Part shown: piece by piece, positions 1-8,568 of the stretch
Numbering within the stretch: the first letter of the stretch is position 1
How the letters are laid out: the number at the start of each line of letters is the position of its first letter
Assembly (NCBI GenBank): GCA_022360735.1
Contig: JAKSCF010000736.1
Span: 1 to 31,653 of the forward strand
Direction of reading: 5' to 3'
DNA: 31,653 nt
Origin: Clostridia bacterium
GTDB taxonomy: Bacteria; Bacillota_A; Clostridia; Peptostreptococcales; JAAYPU01
The notes under the pieces: model-generated
The model's input: only the letters and a program-made list of their open reading frames with translations
Database searches by the model: none
Told to the model about the DNA's origin: nothing
Position numbers and translations under genes: made by a program

Positions 1-87
1 TGTTTTAAAAAGTATGATTTTATATTGGGTTGAATTATTAATTTTTTAATAATTATTTTTTATTCACTGACCATTTGTTGAAAAATA

Positions 88-101
88 CTTGTATTTACAA
101 G
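88..101. promoter_or_regulatory. Inverted repeat upstream of the sigma-54 activator; possible operator
   Basis: CTTGTA-TT-TACAAG, a perfect 6-bp inverted repeat with a 2-bp spacer, lies about 90 bp before the activator start. Spacing and symmetry fit a dimeric regulator site, but the surroundings are so AT-rich that chance is possible. No -24/-12 or convincing -35/-10 promoter was identified in 1-190. Confidence 0.25.
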
Positions 102-190
102 ATGAAGAAGATGTATTAAAATATTAATATAAGTATTAAATAATTAATAATTTTCCAGTACTTTTAAGATCACCAGGAGGTATTATTATA

Positions 191-1849
191 ATGATTGAAT
201 CTATCCATATCCCGGCTCTGATGTTTAATAAAAACCATGATACCGTCGAAACTAATTCGGCTTTCCATCAATTATTTGATCATGAACATCTTGATAAAAT
301 AATGATTCATATTCACCAAACCCTTACAACGAAAAAGAATATTAACGTTTCTTACTATTCAAAAATAGACCTTGATGATATGGATTATTTATTAGCTTGG
401 ATTAAAGTAAATCCATCCTCTAAATATCTTATTACTTTTGAATCCACTGATTATCTAACGCCTGCTATAAGAGAATTCGCTGTTTTTAAAGATCTGGAAG
501 AAGATTTTTATCATATTTTAGAGGCTATGCATGATGACTTTGTCATTATTGATCAACAGGGGGTCATACAGAAAGTACTTCCTAATTTTGAATCTATGTA
601 TGGCGTTTCCAGCAAAGAAGCAATAGGCAAAACCGTACAAGAAATGGAAAAGAACAAAATTTTCAATCCCTCCGTCGCCATTCATGTGTTTAAAACGAAA
701 AAACCCGAAACCATGCTCCAGCTTACAGGAGCAGGTAAATATCTCATGTGCACAGCCATTCCTATAAAAGATGAGAATAATGAGATTATTAAAATCGTGA
801 GTTATACAAAAGACGTGACCAAATATGAGACCCTTAAAGAAGAGTATAAAAAGTTAGAAAATACTTTGCTCATATACAGTGCAGAATTAGAACAGCTGCG
901 CCAAGACAGGCAAATTTTTTCATCTATTATTGGCAACAGCCAGATCATGAAACATATCAATCAAACTGCTGATAGAATCTCTAAATTTGATGCCAATGTA
1001 CTGTTTACAGGTGAATCAGGTGTAGGAAAAACCATGTTTGCAAAGCTCATGCATGCACAAAGCACAAGGAAATCCGGACCATTTATTGAAATCAATTGCG
1101 GTGCTATTCCGGATACACTATTGGAATCTGAGCTGTTCGGCTATGAAAAAGGTGCCTTTACAGGTGCCAACAAGGAAGGAAAATTAGGACTTATAGAATT
1201 ATCTAATGGCGGAACCTTATTTTTAGATGAAATAGGAGATTTGCCGCTGCACATGCAAGTCAAGCTGCTAAAGGTAATACAAGAAAAAAGAATTATGAGA
1301 ATCGGTAGTTCAGAAGAAATGCACGTCAATTTTAGGCTGATTACCGCCACCAATAAAAATTTACCTGAAATGGTTGAACAAGAAAAATTTAGAGAAGATT
1401 TATTTTATCGACTTAATGTTATTACCATTCATGTTCCAAGTTTAAAGGATAGGAAGGAAGATATCTTTACTCTGTGTATGCACTTTGTTGATCAATTCAA
1501 TAAAAAATACAATCTTAACCGAGCTTTATCCAATACCGTTCTTGATTGTTTAATTGAATACCAATGGCCGGGGAATATCAGAGAATTGGAAAATACCATC
1601 GAACGCCTAATCCTCACTTCTGAAGATTATATGATTACAGAGGAATATTTACCTGCTGCTATTAAAAGAACCGGCATTTCACAGCCTAATCTTTCAGGGG
1701 ATAAACCTCTAAAAGAAATTCTTGAATCCGTAGAAAAACAGGTCATCGTAAACGCTTATCAAAAGCACAAAACATCAATAGGCGTTGCAAAAGCTTTAGG
1801 AATAAGCCAACCGTCGGCTTCATTAAAAATCAATAAATATATAAAATAG
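191..1849 (+). CDS. Sigma-54-dependent transcriptional activator with PAS sensor domain
   Basis: A 552-residue enhancer-binding protein. Residues 1-100 look like a degenerate PAS-like region and about 105-215 a PAS domain, followed by a short coiled linker. The AAA+ domain has Walker A GESGVGKT (about 274-281), the sigma-54 contact loop GAFTGA (from about 321), Walker B GGTLFLDEIGD (about 340-350) and a WPGNIREL motif. The C-terminus (about 515-552, ALGISQPSASLKINKYIK) is a TyrR-like rather than a classical Fis helix-turn-helix. The start has AGGAGG at 175-180, 10 nt before ATG. Known for the family: it opens RNA polymerase-sigma54 complexes after sensing a small ligand through PAS. The ligand and target promoter are not evident here; neighbours are not obviously co-regulated. 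Domain call is firm, target unknown. Confidence 0.93.
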   Translation: MIESIHIPALMFNKNHDTVETNSAFHQLFDHEHLDKIMIHIHQTLTTKKNINVSYYSKIDLDDMDYLLAWIKVNPSSKYLITFESTDYLTPAIREFAVFKDLEEDFYHILEAMHDDFVIIDQQGVIQKVLPNFESMYGVSSKEAIGKTVQEMEKNKIFNPSVAIHVFKTKKPETMLQLTGAGKYLMCTAIPIKDENNEIIKIVSYTKDVTKYETLKEEYKKLENTLLIYSAELEQLRQDRQIFSSIIGNSQIMKHINQTADRISKFDANVLFTGESGVGKTMFAKLMHAQSTRKSGPFIEINCGAIPDTLLESELFGYEKGAFTGANKEGKLGLIELSNGGTLFLDEIGDLPLHMQVKLLKVIQEKRIMRIGSSEEMHVNFRLITATNKNLPEMVEQEKFREDLFYRLNVITIHVPSLKDRKEDIFTLCMHFVDQFNKKYNLNRALSNTVLDCLIEYQWPGNIRELENTIERLILTSEDYMITEEYLPAAIKRTGISQPNLSGDKPLKEILESVEKQVIVNAYQKHKTSIGVAKALGISQPSASLKINKYIK

Positions 1850-1854
1850 TGTTA

Positions 1855-1885
1855 AAATTACCCCAATAAATTATTGGGGTAATTT
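1855..1885 (+). terminator. Hairpin after the sigma-54 activator, likely terminator
   Basis: A perfect 15-bp stem (AAATTACCCCAATAA paired with TTATTGGGGTAATTT) with a one-base centre begins 6 nt after the stop codon. The trailing T-run is short on both strands, so it may act in either direction on convergent transcripts. Confidence 0.6.
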
Positions 1886-1909
1886 GTGGGAGGAGAAGTA
1901 AAAAAAAGA

Positions 1910-1972
1910 ATAAAATAAAAAACAGTAATAAATTATCGGGCAAACTAAGTAGCTGCTAAATTATTACTGTTT
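1910..1972 (-). terminator. Rho-independent terminator of the c-di-GMP riboswitch expression platform
   Basis: On the minus strand a 12-bp stem, AAACAGTAATAA with TTATTACTGTTT, is followed by TTTTATTTTA. It lies just 3' of the aptamer. The 5' arm also belongs to an alternative small hairpin, TACTGT-AA-ACAGTA (about 1964-1977), which could act as antiterminator. On the plus strand the hairpin lacks a T-run, so minus orientation is favoured. Confidence 0.7.
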
Positions 1973-1984
1973 ACAGTATCATTT

Positions 1985-2075
1985 AACGATAAGTGCAACC
2001 TGGCAGCCATAGGATTAAAATCCTTTAGGTCCATAGCTTTGCGTCCTAACCTTTCGATTAGTTTGCCAAATATTC
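1985..2075 (-). promoter_or_regulatory. Cyclic di-GMP-I (GEMM-I) riboswitch aptamer, orphan
   Basis: The minus strand carries the hallmark elements in order: GGCAAAC (2067-2061), a CGAAAG GAAA-tetraloop hairpin, GGACGCAAAGC, the tetraloop-receptor side CCTAAAGG, and the closing GGCTGCCAGGTTGC ending at about 1994. The aptamer core is 1993-2067; the outer P1 helix is weak and its limits are approximate. A terminator follows immediately. GEMM-I aptamers sense cyclic di-GMP. The unusual point is position: no minus-strand gene lies downstream, only the antisense strand of the sigma-54 activator. Upstream on the same strand is gerAC, with no strong terminator between, so gerA read-through could also pass through it. 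Confidence 0.88.
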
Positions 2076-2178
2076 ATTTTTAAGTCCTTACACTACTTAT
2101 TCTATAAATCGACAAGATTTCCTTTATTTTTTCAAAAAAAGAGTATGAAAATTTTTTAAACACCCCATCATTTAGGTA

Positions 2179-3312
2179 TTATGTTAAATCTCCGAGACTA
2201 TCAATGGTAACCTCTACATTGACATTAATCTCTGCGTTCTCAATAAAATTTTCTTCAACTTTGTCCATTAATTCATTTCGCCATTTGGCTAGAGCATACT
2301 TGGTAATGTCGATACAGTCCACTTTAAATTCATTCTGCATTTTTTTAATAAATTCAGTACAGTCTTTTTCTATTTCTTCTTTTATAGCTTTTTCAATATC
2401 TTCAATGGTTACTATAGTATTTTCTTCGAAAAAAGAGGTTACTGCCAAGCGTTCAAGTAAATGGCCTTTTAACTTAATGGTAACATTGAAAGTATATTTG
2501 TTGCCATCCCTTGTTACCTTTACTTTTCTGGTTTTCTTTACAGTTACTGCGCCTTCATCGATTATTTCCCCATCTCTCTCAATAATAAAAGAAATATTTC
2601 CTATACTTTTATTGGTTCTAAGCAGAATTAAAGAACGCGTTTCTTCTAAACCTATTTTTGCAATAAATTTATCTTCTTTAAAAATACCGGTGCCAACAAT
2701 TTCAATGCCTGAATGATCCTTCATTTTAAGCATAGGAAGTATAGGGTTTTTTCCCGTAGTATACGTATTAACAGCAAATTCATGTAAAGTTATAGATGGT
2801 AAAAAACTATTTTGATTTGCCTCCTTTAAAATCCCTAAAATGAACAATGCAGGGTCTCGAGTTTGTTTTACTTTTAAGTTTTTCAGTTCTTTAATATCCC
2901 CCTCTAATATAGCCATATAAAGGGTATTTTTTATTATTGGTGTTCTAGCTAAATTATCTAAAATAGAATACTTATTAATACCTTGTTTTGTGATTTCTTC
3001 ACCCCAAATTGCTGCATCCAACAAACCTATTGAATAGCTTAGGGATGACTTATGACTTCTTTTTTCTCGAGTATCTGAAAGTGTTTGACCTTGGATAAAT
3101 TCAACTATGTATTTTTCGTCTGCATCTTGTTCTAATACAGGAAAAATACCACCAACGATAACTTTATCATTAGTATTATTGTCTTCTTTTACCACATCAT
3201 AGATTCCAACAATAGGCATAGACATCTCGTCAAGATCTTTGTAATCCCAACAACCAGGAATTAAGGATAAAAATATACAAACCATAAAAAGAGATATGCC
3301 TCTTCTAACCAT
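2179..3312 (-). CDS. gerAC: Spore germination lipoprotein, GerAC family
   Basis: A 377-residue protein of the Ger(x)C family, subunit C of a nutrient germinant receptor. The N-terminus is a lipoprotein signal peptide: basic MVRRG, a hydrophobic stretch, then lipobox IPGC with Cys21 as the predicted lipidation site. The rest is a soluble mixed alpha/beta ectodomain of normal family length. It is the last gene of gerAA-gerAB-gerAC and overlaps gerAB by 8 nt, indicating translational coupling. In Bacillus and clostridia these receptors sit in the spore inner membrane and are made in the forespore. Which germinant is sensed cannot be read from sequence. No clear terminator follows; a c-di-GMP riboswitch lies about 110 bp downstream on the same strand. 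Confidence 0.93.
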   Translation of the reverse strand: MVRRGISLFMVCIFLSLIPGCWDYKDLDEMSMPIVGIYDVVKEDNNTNDKVIVGGIFPVLEQDADEKYIVEFIQGQTLSDTREKRSHKSSLSYSIGLLDAAIWGEEITKQGINKYSILDNLARTPIIKNTLYMAILEGDIKELKNLKVKQTRDPALFILGILKEANQNSFLPSITLHEFAVNTYTTGKNPILPMLKMKDHSGIEIVGTGIFKEDKFIAKIGLEETRSLILLRTNKSIGNISFIIERDGEIIDEGAVTVKKTRKVKVTRDGNKYTFNVTIKLKGHLLERLAVTSFFEENTIVTIEDIEKAIKEEIEKDCTEFIKKMQNEFKVDCIDITKYALAKWRNELMDKVEENFIENAEINVNVEVTIDSLGDLT

Positions 3313-4408
3313 ACTGCTTCACCTTACCTTTGCGCATAAGCGCTGTTAAGTAAAGCAAAAGAGGATAACCAATAGAAAAGATTAAAAAAGCATATCCACC
3401 ATATTCAACCCATTTAAAAACCTCAACGATATTTCGTGGTATCAATGACACTGAGTAAATCAGAAAGCTAATAATCACCACCGTGAAGAAATAATATTTG
3501 TTAATATCAAGTTTAAAAAGTTGAGTCAGTGATAAAGCCGCCATAAAGCCATGATTTACAACCGGCCTAACAATTACAGCCGCCCATAATAACAAAAAAA
3601 TAAATTCCAATCGATTTAGCAACGGAATGTTAATAACTTTTAATATGATTAAGACCGGCCACATGAGAAGCTGCATTGCTTCAACCCCAAAGATTAATAA
3701 GCCGGTTATTGTTACCTGAAGATAAAGGAACATAATAATCAATACTGCCACTATTGCTGACTTAAAAATTTTATCCTTTCTTGTTACCATTGGATAAGCT
3801 ATAAAAAGAATTTCTATTCCGCCATAAGCAAAAGCCGTTGGCAATGCTGATTTTGCTATTCCCATGAATCCCGTTCCTCCTATGGGTAGAAGATTGGTAT
3901 AGTCAATCATATTTGGCATAGGAACCAACAGTACGAAATTAAATATGAGAATGAAAAAGAGTATTTCATTGAGCCGGCCAATTACCTTGCCGCCTTTTGC
4001 AGTAATGTAAATGACTACAAGGGTTATCAGTAATGAGGTTACTGAAATAGGCGTTTTAGGTAAGGAATACATGGAAATAATTTCTGTACCCGAGCGCAGA
4101 ATAATACCTTGAATAAAAACTATATAGAGAATAAAAAGTACTGTAATAATAGAACCAATAAATTTGCCCAAAAGAAGTTGCGTCATTTCCACGATAGTAA
4201 GATCCGGAAAAAACTTCCCTAAACGATCCATGAGAAACAAAGAAACAAATGGCACAACAGCCCCTGCAATAACAGCTATCCATGCATCTTGCTGCGCATC
4301 TCCGCTGGCCACGCGAGGCAAGCTTAGAATACCTGTTGCAATGGTAGAACCAACAATCATGAAGAGAAGTTGATGGCTGGTAATTTGAAAACGTGGATGA
4401 TCTTTCAT
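3305..4408 (-). CDS. gerAB: Spore germination permease-like subunit, GerAB family
   Basis: A 367-residue polytopic membrane protein of the spore permease family (amino acid-polyamine-organocation superfamily). Around ten hydrophobic segments run the whole length. The N-terminal region contains the typical helix breaker of the family, IATGILSLPR (about residues 20-29). Known role: the B subunit binds the germinant and forms the core of the receptor in the spore inner membrane. Its start codon shares one base with the gerAA stop (TAATG) and its end overlaps gerAC by 8 nt, so all three are coupled. Ligand specificity is not inferable. Confidence 0.93.
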   Translation of the reverse strand: MKDHPRFQITSHQLLFMIVGSTIATGILSLPRVASGDAQQDAWIAVIAGAVVPFVSLFLMDRLGKFFPDLTIVEMTQLLLGKFIGSIITVLFILYIVFIQGIILRSGTEIISMYSLPKTPISVTSLLITLVVIYITAKGGKVIGRLNEILFFILIFNFVLLVPMPNMIDYTNLLPIGGTGFMGIAKSALPTAFAYGGIEILFIAYPMVTRKDKIFKSAIVAVLIIMFLYLQVTITGLLIFGVEAMQLLMWPVLIILKVINIPLLNRLEFIFLLLWAAVIVRPVVNHGFMAALSLTQLFKLDINKYYFFTVVIISFLIYSVSLIPRNIVEVFKWVEYGGYAFLIFSIGYPLLLYLTALMRKGKVKQYG

Positions 4409-5991
4409 TATTTTTTTGTTCCTCCTTTTATAGGTGACTGTCTTTTTTTATCTTTAGTGGGAATAGATTCAGGTCGATTATTCATTTTCCATAGGAATGT
4501 ACGATAAAATGAGTCTTTTAAGTCTTTAAAACGTAAGGGCGCAAAGGGGGTAAAATATGGAACACTTACACTTTCTAAAGAAATTAGATGCGTCAGGATG
4601 ATTACCCAGCCTATTGAAAAGCCAAAAATGCCGAAAGCAGAAGCCAAAAGCATCATAGGAATTCGTATGATTCTTACTGTTAATGCCATACTGTAAGTTG
4701 GTAATGCAAAATTACAAATAGTTGTAACAGCAATGATAATGACAATAGCAGGACTTGCTAAATCAGCACTTATAGCGGCTTGTCCCAGAACAATAGCGCC
4801 TACAACACCTACCGTTTGACCTACTGAAGAAGGAAGGCGCAACCCTGTTTCTACCATCAGCTGTATAATGATTTCCATAGCCAAAGCTTCTATTGCGGCA
4901 GGAAAAGGAACCTGTTTACGTGCTTCTGCTAAGGAAAGAATCAGCTTTAACGGAATCAGCTCTTGTTCAAAACTAACCAGTGCAATATAAAGGGGCGGAA
5001 GAGAAATAGCCAAAAAGAATGCAAGAAATCTAAGACCCCTAGAGAATGATGACGTAATTGTTCTTTCATAATAATCTTCTGACCCCTGTAAAAATTGAAC
5101 AAATAGACTGGGAACTATTAATACAACAGGCGTCTCATTAGCCATAATGGCAACTTTACCTTCCAATAAATTAGCCGCCACCTTGTCAGGACGTTCTGTT
5201 ACTTGGATTTGTGGGAAAAATGAATAAGGGTTATCTTCCATTAGCTGCTCGATATAACCTGTCGTCAATATGCCGTCTATGTTTATTTTATTGATCCTAT
5301 TTTTAACTTCTGAAACGATTTTAGGATCTGCAATATCTTCAATATAAAGAAATGCTAAATCCGTTCTGGTTCTTTTCCCAACCATGGTTTTTTCAACGAC
5401 TAGATTGGGATCTCGAATCTTCCGACGAATAATGGCTATATTGGTAACCAAATTTTCAATAAATCCTTCACGAGGACCTCTTAAAGTTTTTTCTGTATCC
5501 GGTTCCTCAACGGAACGCTCTTGTGCAAGACGAATATCAAGCATTAAAGCTTCCGTAAATCCATCAAACAATAGTACGGCAAATCCATCATATATATTCT
5601 GAACCAGTTCGGCTAATGTGTTAACTTTTTGTACTTGTCCGATGGTTAAGGTGGATCGATAGATGCGTTCAATAAAATGTTTAGTGCCTTCTTGTTTTAA
5701 TGTTTCTTCTATAGACGTTTTTATCATCAAAGGTTTTAGTATATCGCGATTGAGAATATCTGAATCAATAACACCTTCCAGGTAAATGACCACAGCAGAA
5801 ATATTTTTCTCCCCCTGTATCATGAAGGAACGAGAAATAACATCTTTACTTTTTATGATAAACGGCTTTATCAGTTCTTGTTTTTTTTCCAGGTCTTTAG
5901 GCAGCTTTTGCTTTATATTTTTTTCTGAGTCAAGTTTTGGTCCCGGAATATCAGTTTCTTTTTTTTGAAATAACCTTTTAAATCCTTTCAT
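4408..5991 (-). CDS. gerAA: Spore germination protein, GerAA family
   Basis: A 527-residue A subunit of a GerA-type germinant receptor. The first 290 or so residues are hydrophilic and include the conserved family region around VVEKTMVGKRTRTDLAFLYI. The C-terminal part has several membrane segments, including LAFFLAISLPPLYIALVSF and VGVVGAIVLGQAAISADLAS. A lysine-rich linker opens the protein and a basic tail closes it. RBS AAAGGGAG sits 10 nt before ATG. It is the first gene of gerAA-AB-AC. Such operons are typically transcribed by sigma-G in the forespore; no sigma-G promoter was confidently recognised in 5992-6106. Confidence 0.93.
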   Translation of the reverse strand: MKGFKRLFQKKETDIPGPKLDSEKNIKQKLPKDLEKKQELIKPFIIKSKDVISRSFMIQGEKNISAVVIYLEGVIDSDILNRDILKPLMIKTSIEETLKQEGTKHFIERIYRSTLTIGQVQKVNTLAELVQNIYDGFAVLLFDGFTEALMLDIRLAQERSVEEPDTEKTLRGPREGFIENLVTNIAIIRRKIRDPNLVVEKTMVGKRTRTDLAFLYIEDIADPKIVSEVKNRINKINIDGILTTGYIEQLMEDNPYSFFPQIQVTERPDKVAANLLEGKVAIMANETPVVLIVPSLFVQFLQGSEDYYERTITSSFSRGLRFLAFFLAISLPPLYIALVSFEQELIPLKLILSLAEARKQVPFPAAIEALAMEIIIQLMVETGLRLPSSVGQTVGVVGAIVLGQAAISADLASPAIVIIIAVTTICNFALPTYSMALTVRIIRIPMMLLASAFGIFGFSIGWVIILTHLISLESVSVPYFTPFAPLRFKDLKDSFYRTFLWKMNNRPESIPTKDKKRQSPIKGGTKK

Positions 5992-6106
5992 TAATGAATG
6001 CTCCCTTTAGTTTATAATCTATATTGTTTCTTACTTTCATAATCGTTATGCAGTTTAGATACGGTTACATTCCTTAACTTTATTTAATCTTTGTACCTGT
6101 TAATGT

Positions 6107-6151
6107 TAAAAACACCTTGATTTGTCTATCTATGGATCAAAACAAGGTGTT
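6107..6151 (-). terminator. Rho-independent terminator after tgl
   Basis: On the minus strand a 9-bp stem AACACCTTG/CAAGGTGTT is followed by TTTTTAAC. It lies about 30 nt after the tgl stop and separates the tgl pair from gerAA. Confidence 0.65.
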
Positions 6152-6179
6152 GTATCAATATTTTATTAACTTTATCCGG

Positions 6180-6941
6180 TTAAACAAATTGGTGGTATAT
6201 ATTCGATAATTTAATGAAATTGGGTCGACCTGCTACGTCTAGGAGATAGGCCGACTGTTGGGAATCCCTTCTGCGATATCGGTTTAAAACACGAATTATT
6301 GCATTTTCGTTGCCTATTCCTATACCATGTCCATAATACGTTCCATTCCCTAAATCAATAACATTCTCCCCTTGCATATAGGCATGTATTGGATCTACAT
6401 CAGGATTAGCAAAATACCTGCGATCGCCCGGTAAGTAGTCTGCCACTTGCCTCGTATCGCCCACCTCTTCAATAAGGGGATCTAAATTGTGCCAGTTCAT
6501 TAAATATATTTGAGGAAAAACCTGATTATAAAGCTGTTCAGGATATATGCTGAGAAGCGCTTTATAATATATCATCACCATTGCCGTTGCACATTCTGTT
6601 GCGTATTGACCACCATTAACAAAAATATCTAGAGTCGCATCACTGGACCTTACATCATTTCTTGTAATAAAGCCGCCTTCGCTGGTCCGTTCCCAGTATC
6701 TGGGATTACACCTTGCCTTACGAAATACAGCAAAAGCCATCCCACTTCTATTGAGCTGCCTTGAAGCTTCAATGATCTCTTGGCGCATCCATAATTCAAA
6801 GTTGAGTTGTTCAGAGGTATCATAAAAATATTCTTCATCACTTAAAGACATTTTATTGATAATATCCCATTCAAAACTATTGACGGGATACTCTCTACTT
6901 ATCGTATTGCCATCTACCGGCTTATCGGAGATTATAATCAT
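6180..6941 (-). CDS. tgl: Protein-glutamine gamma-glutamyltransferase (spore coat transglutaminase)
   Basis: A 253-residue homologue of Bacillus subtilis Tgl (245 residues). Tgl forms isopeptide crosslinks between glutamine and lysine side chains of coat proteins such as GerQ. Visible active-site elements: the nucleophile in YATECATAMV (Cys117; Cys116 in B. subtilis), the family residue Glu192 in QGENV (Glu187) and His205 in YYGHGIGIG (His200). The WERTSEGGF and FANPDVDP stretches also match the family. It overlaps the preceding unknown gene by 4 nt, so the two are probably translated together during sporulation. A terminator follows. All three active-site residues are present, so activity is expected. 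Confidence 0.93.
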   Translation of the reverse strand: MIIISDKPVDGNTISREYPVNSFEWDIINKMSLSDEEYFYDTSEQLNFELWMRQEIIEASRQLNRSGMAFAVFRKARCNPRYWERTSEGGFITRNDVRSSDATLDIFVNGGQYATECATAMVMIYYKALLSIYPEQLYNQVFPQIYLMNWHNLDPLIEEVGDTRQVADYLPGDRRYFANPDVDPIHAYMQGENVIDLGNGTYYGHGIGIGNENAIIRVLNRYRRRDSQQSAYLLDVAGRPNFIKLSNIYHQFV

Positions 6942-7936
6942 CGTGTATTCCCCCCTAAGCCTGCTTTAGCCATTTTGATCTGCTGCCTGACCGGCTGCTT
7001 TATCCATTCACGCCACATATTAAAATTTGTTTTATAAATTCTTAGAGATGTTTGAGACAGTAAATTCTGCTCTGATGCATCCAGTTTATTAAAAGCCTCT
7101 AAGCATCTGCTTTCTCTTTCTGTTAATGGTACGATTGTTGTTTTGTTATGGGGATATATGCTTTTGCACAAATATTTACTTCCTAAGTCGACTCTGTAAG
7201 GTGTGGGTCTGCTGGTTAACTGAAAGCTTTCTCCTGTAAAATATAAGAACGAATAATTGTCATTGAGCCATGAAAGATATGATGCATACAGTTTTCGATT
7301 ACTCGTGTTCTTACTAACACCTATGGTCCTATCATAATTCAAAAGATTTCTGGCCAGCTTTACATCTTTTTTCTCCGGTGAGAGAAGGTACTGAGCAACT
7401 AATGTTAGCGTCACCGGATCTTTGGATTGAAAGAAACCCCAGGTTAAGTCATGGATCAGCAACCCTCTTTTATTCCGCTTAAAAATCAACTCAGCTGCTT
7501 TGGGTAAGACGGTTTTATCCTGATAAGTTTGTGTTAAAAGTGCTACAGAACTATCGATTACACCATCAAAATCATCATTATATCCGTCATCTTCACTACC
7601 GGTTTCCACCATCCATTTTAAAGCCTGATGCGTCATTTCCTTATTTTCAACATGTAAGTGAGTGACTTTAGATTCTAATTTTTTATCCTGTAAAATTTGG
7701 GCACACGTTTTAAGTGCATTTATATTTCTTGAATTCAGATCACCATATAAATCCAGAGTTTGAATTTCAGGTAAAAGCGCAAATAGAGAATAAAAACGTA
7801 GCCTCTTTTCATTAATTAGTTTAACGGCTTCTTGTCTGTCTCTTTGTCCTATCTGGTAGAAATCAGTTCTCAATTGATTGGTTCCATGGCTAAATCTTAT
7901 TCTATCTAAATAACTAAAATTGTTTAAATAGTTCAC
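6938..7936 (-). CDS. Unknown protein translationally coupled to tgl
   Basis: A 332-residue soluble protein that I do not recognise. It has no signal peptide or membrane segment. The middle is mainly helical and polar with many Lys and Gln, and there is an acidic patch ETGSEDDGYNDDFDG around residue 130. The end is strongly basic (KQPVRQQIKMAKAGLGG). Start is GTG at 7936 with GGGAGG about 11 nt upstream; the nearby ATG is out of frame and runs straight into TGA. It overlaps tgl by 4 nt. Inference: a sporulation protein working with Tgl, as substrate, adaptor or coat component. No catalytic motif supports an enzymatic role. Confidence 0.8.
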   Translation of the reverse strand: MNYLNNFSYLDRIRFSHGTNQLRTDFYQIGQRDRQEAVKLINEKRLRFYSLFALLPEIQTLDLYGDLNSRNINALKTCAQILQDKKLESKVTHLHVENKEMTHQALKWMVETGSEDDGYNDDFDGVIDSSVALLTQTYQDKTVLPKAAELIFKRNKRGLLIHDLTWGFFQSKDPVTLTLVAQYLLSPEKKDVKLARNLLNYDRTIGVSKNTSNRKLYASYLSWLNDNYSFLYFTGESFQLTSRPTPYRVDLGSKYLCKSIYPHNKTTIVPLTERESRCLEAFNKLDASEQNLLSQTSLRIYKTNFNMWREWIKQPVRQQIKMAKAGLGGNTR

Positions 7937-8043
7937 ATCAATAGATCCTCCCTTTCTTTTTAAATAAAAACAAAAAAAGATTTAATATATAATATTAAAA
8001 TTACAAATTTATGTTCTTAATTATAAAAGATTGCATCATTAAA

Positions 8044-8068
8044 GCCCTGTAGATTTAAACTACAGGGC
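8044..8068. terminator. Second hairpin downstream of csp
   Basis: A 9-bp GC-containing stem GCCCTGTAG/CTACAGGGC with a 7-nt loop, followed on the minus strand by only TTTAATG. It may be a backup terminator for the cold-shock gene or part of the leader of the tgl pair. Confidence 0.45.
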
Positions 8069-8101
8069 CAAACTCAAAACAATTTTACTTTATATTTAAA
8101 A

Positions 8102-8136
8102 AAAATAAAAAACCCCTTATATTCTATATAAGGGGT
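8102..8136 (-). terminator. Rho-independent terminator of the cold-shock gene
   Basis: On the minus strand ACCCCTTATA/TATAAGGGGT forms a 10-bp stem with a 5-nt loop, followed by a long T-rich run (TTTTTTATTTTT), about 14 nt after the csp stop codon. Confidence 0.88.
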
Positions 8137-8150
8137 CGAATTTTTATGGT

Positions 8151-8348
8151 TTAGAGAACTACAATATTTTCTGCTTGTGGGCCTTTAGCACCTTGAACTA
8201 CATCAAAAGTGACATTTTGTCCTTCAACAAGCGTTTTGAATCCTTCAGATTGTATTTGTGAAAAGTGAGCAAATACGTCTTGTCCATCTTCTCCTGTAAT
8301 AAATCCAAATCCTTTGTCTGCATTAAACCATTTTACTGTACCATTCAT
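8151..8348 (-). CDS. Cold-shock domain protein, CspA family
   Basis: A 65-residue single cold-shock domain. RNP1 is seen as KGFGFITGE and RNP2 as DVFAHFSQI, the nucleic-acid-binding surface of the five-stranded OB barrel. Known role: RNA chaperone that melts secondary structure, often induced by cold or growth change. The reading frame continues upstream, but the start at 8348 is preferred because [16 protein letters not shown] is the usual family N-terminus and GGAGG lies 10 nt before it. A sigma-A-type promoter at 8488-8516 gives a leader of roughly 130 nt, typical of cold-shock genes. Confidence 0.95.
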   Translation of the reverse strand: MNGTVKWFNADKGFGFITGEDGQDVFAHFSQIQSEGFKTLVEGQNVTFDVVQGAKGPQAENIVVL

Positions 8349-8487
8349 AAAATGTGTACCTCCAAAATTTATTTTTCTTAAACTCCTTGCAATACATAAC
8401 AAATAAATTTCTAAATCAGGTATACATTGTATAAGTACTGACTGAAAAACATGTTAATTCTATTACTATTTCATTTAAGCAGTTGTA

Positions 8488-8516
8488 ATAATATCATATT
8501 TATTTATATAAGTCAA
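8488..8516 (-). promoter_or_regulatory. Sigma-A promoter of the cold-shock gene
   Basis: On the minus strand TTGACT (8516-8511) and TATTAT (8493-8488) are separated by exactly 17 nt. The predicted start near 8481 gives a 5' leader of about 130 nt that could fold in a temperature-dependent way. Confidence 0.65.
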
Positions 8517-8568
8517 ATTCTTATAGTGATGATTTGAAAAATTTATAACTGTTATAATGTGTATTGCT

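Noticed and set aside
1..190. Sigma-54 (-24/-12) promoter near the activator
   Set aside because: No TGGCA-N-TTGC pair was found in this stretch, so its regulated target cannot be assigned within the window.
2204..2716. 170-codon open frame on the plus strand opposite gerAC
   Set aside because: The protein is a low-complexity Ser/Ile/Phe-rich reverse reading of gerAC with no ribosome binding site, and gerAC has full family similarity.
5992..6106. Sigma-G promoter for gerAA
   Set aside because: GCATA and CAATATA boxes exist, but their spacing (about 20 nt) and sequence do not fit the consensus well enough to list.
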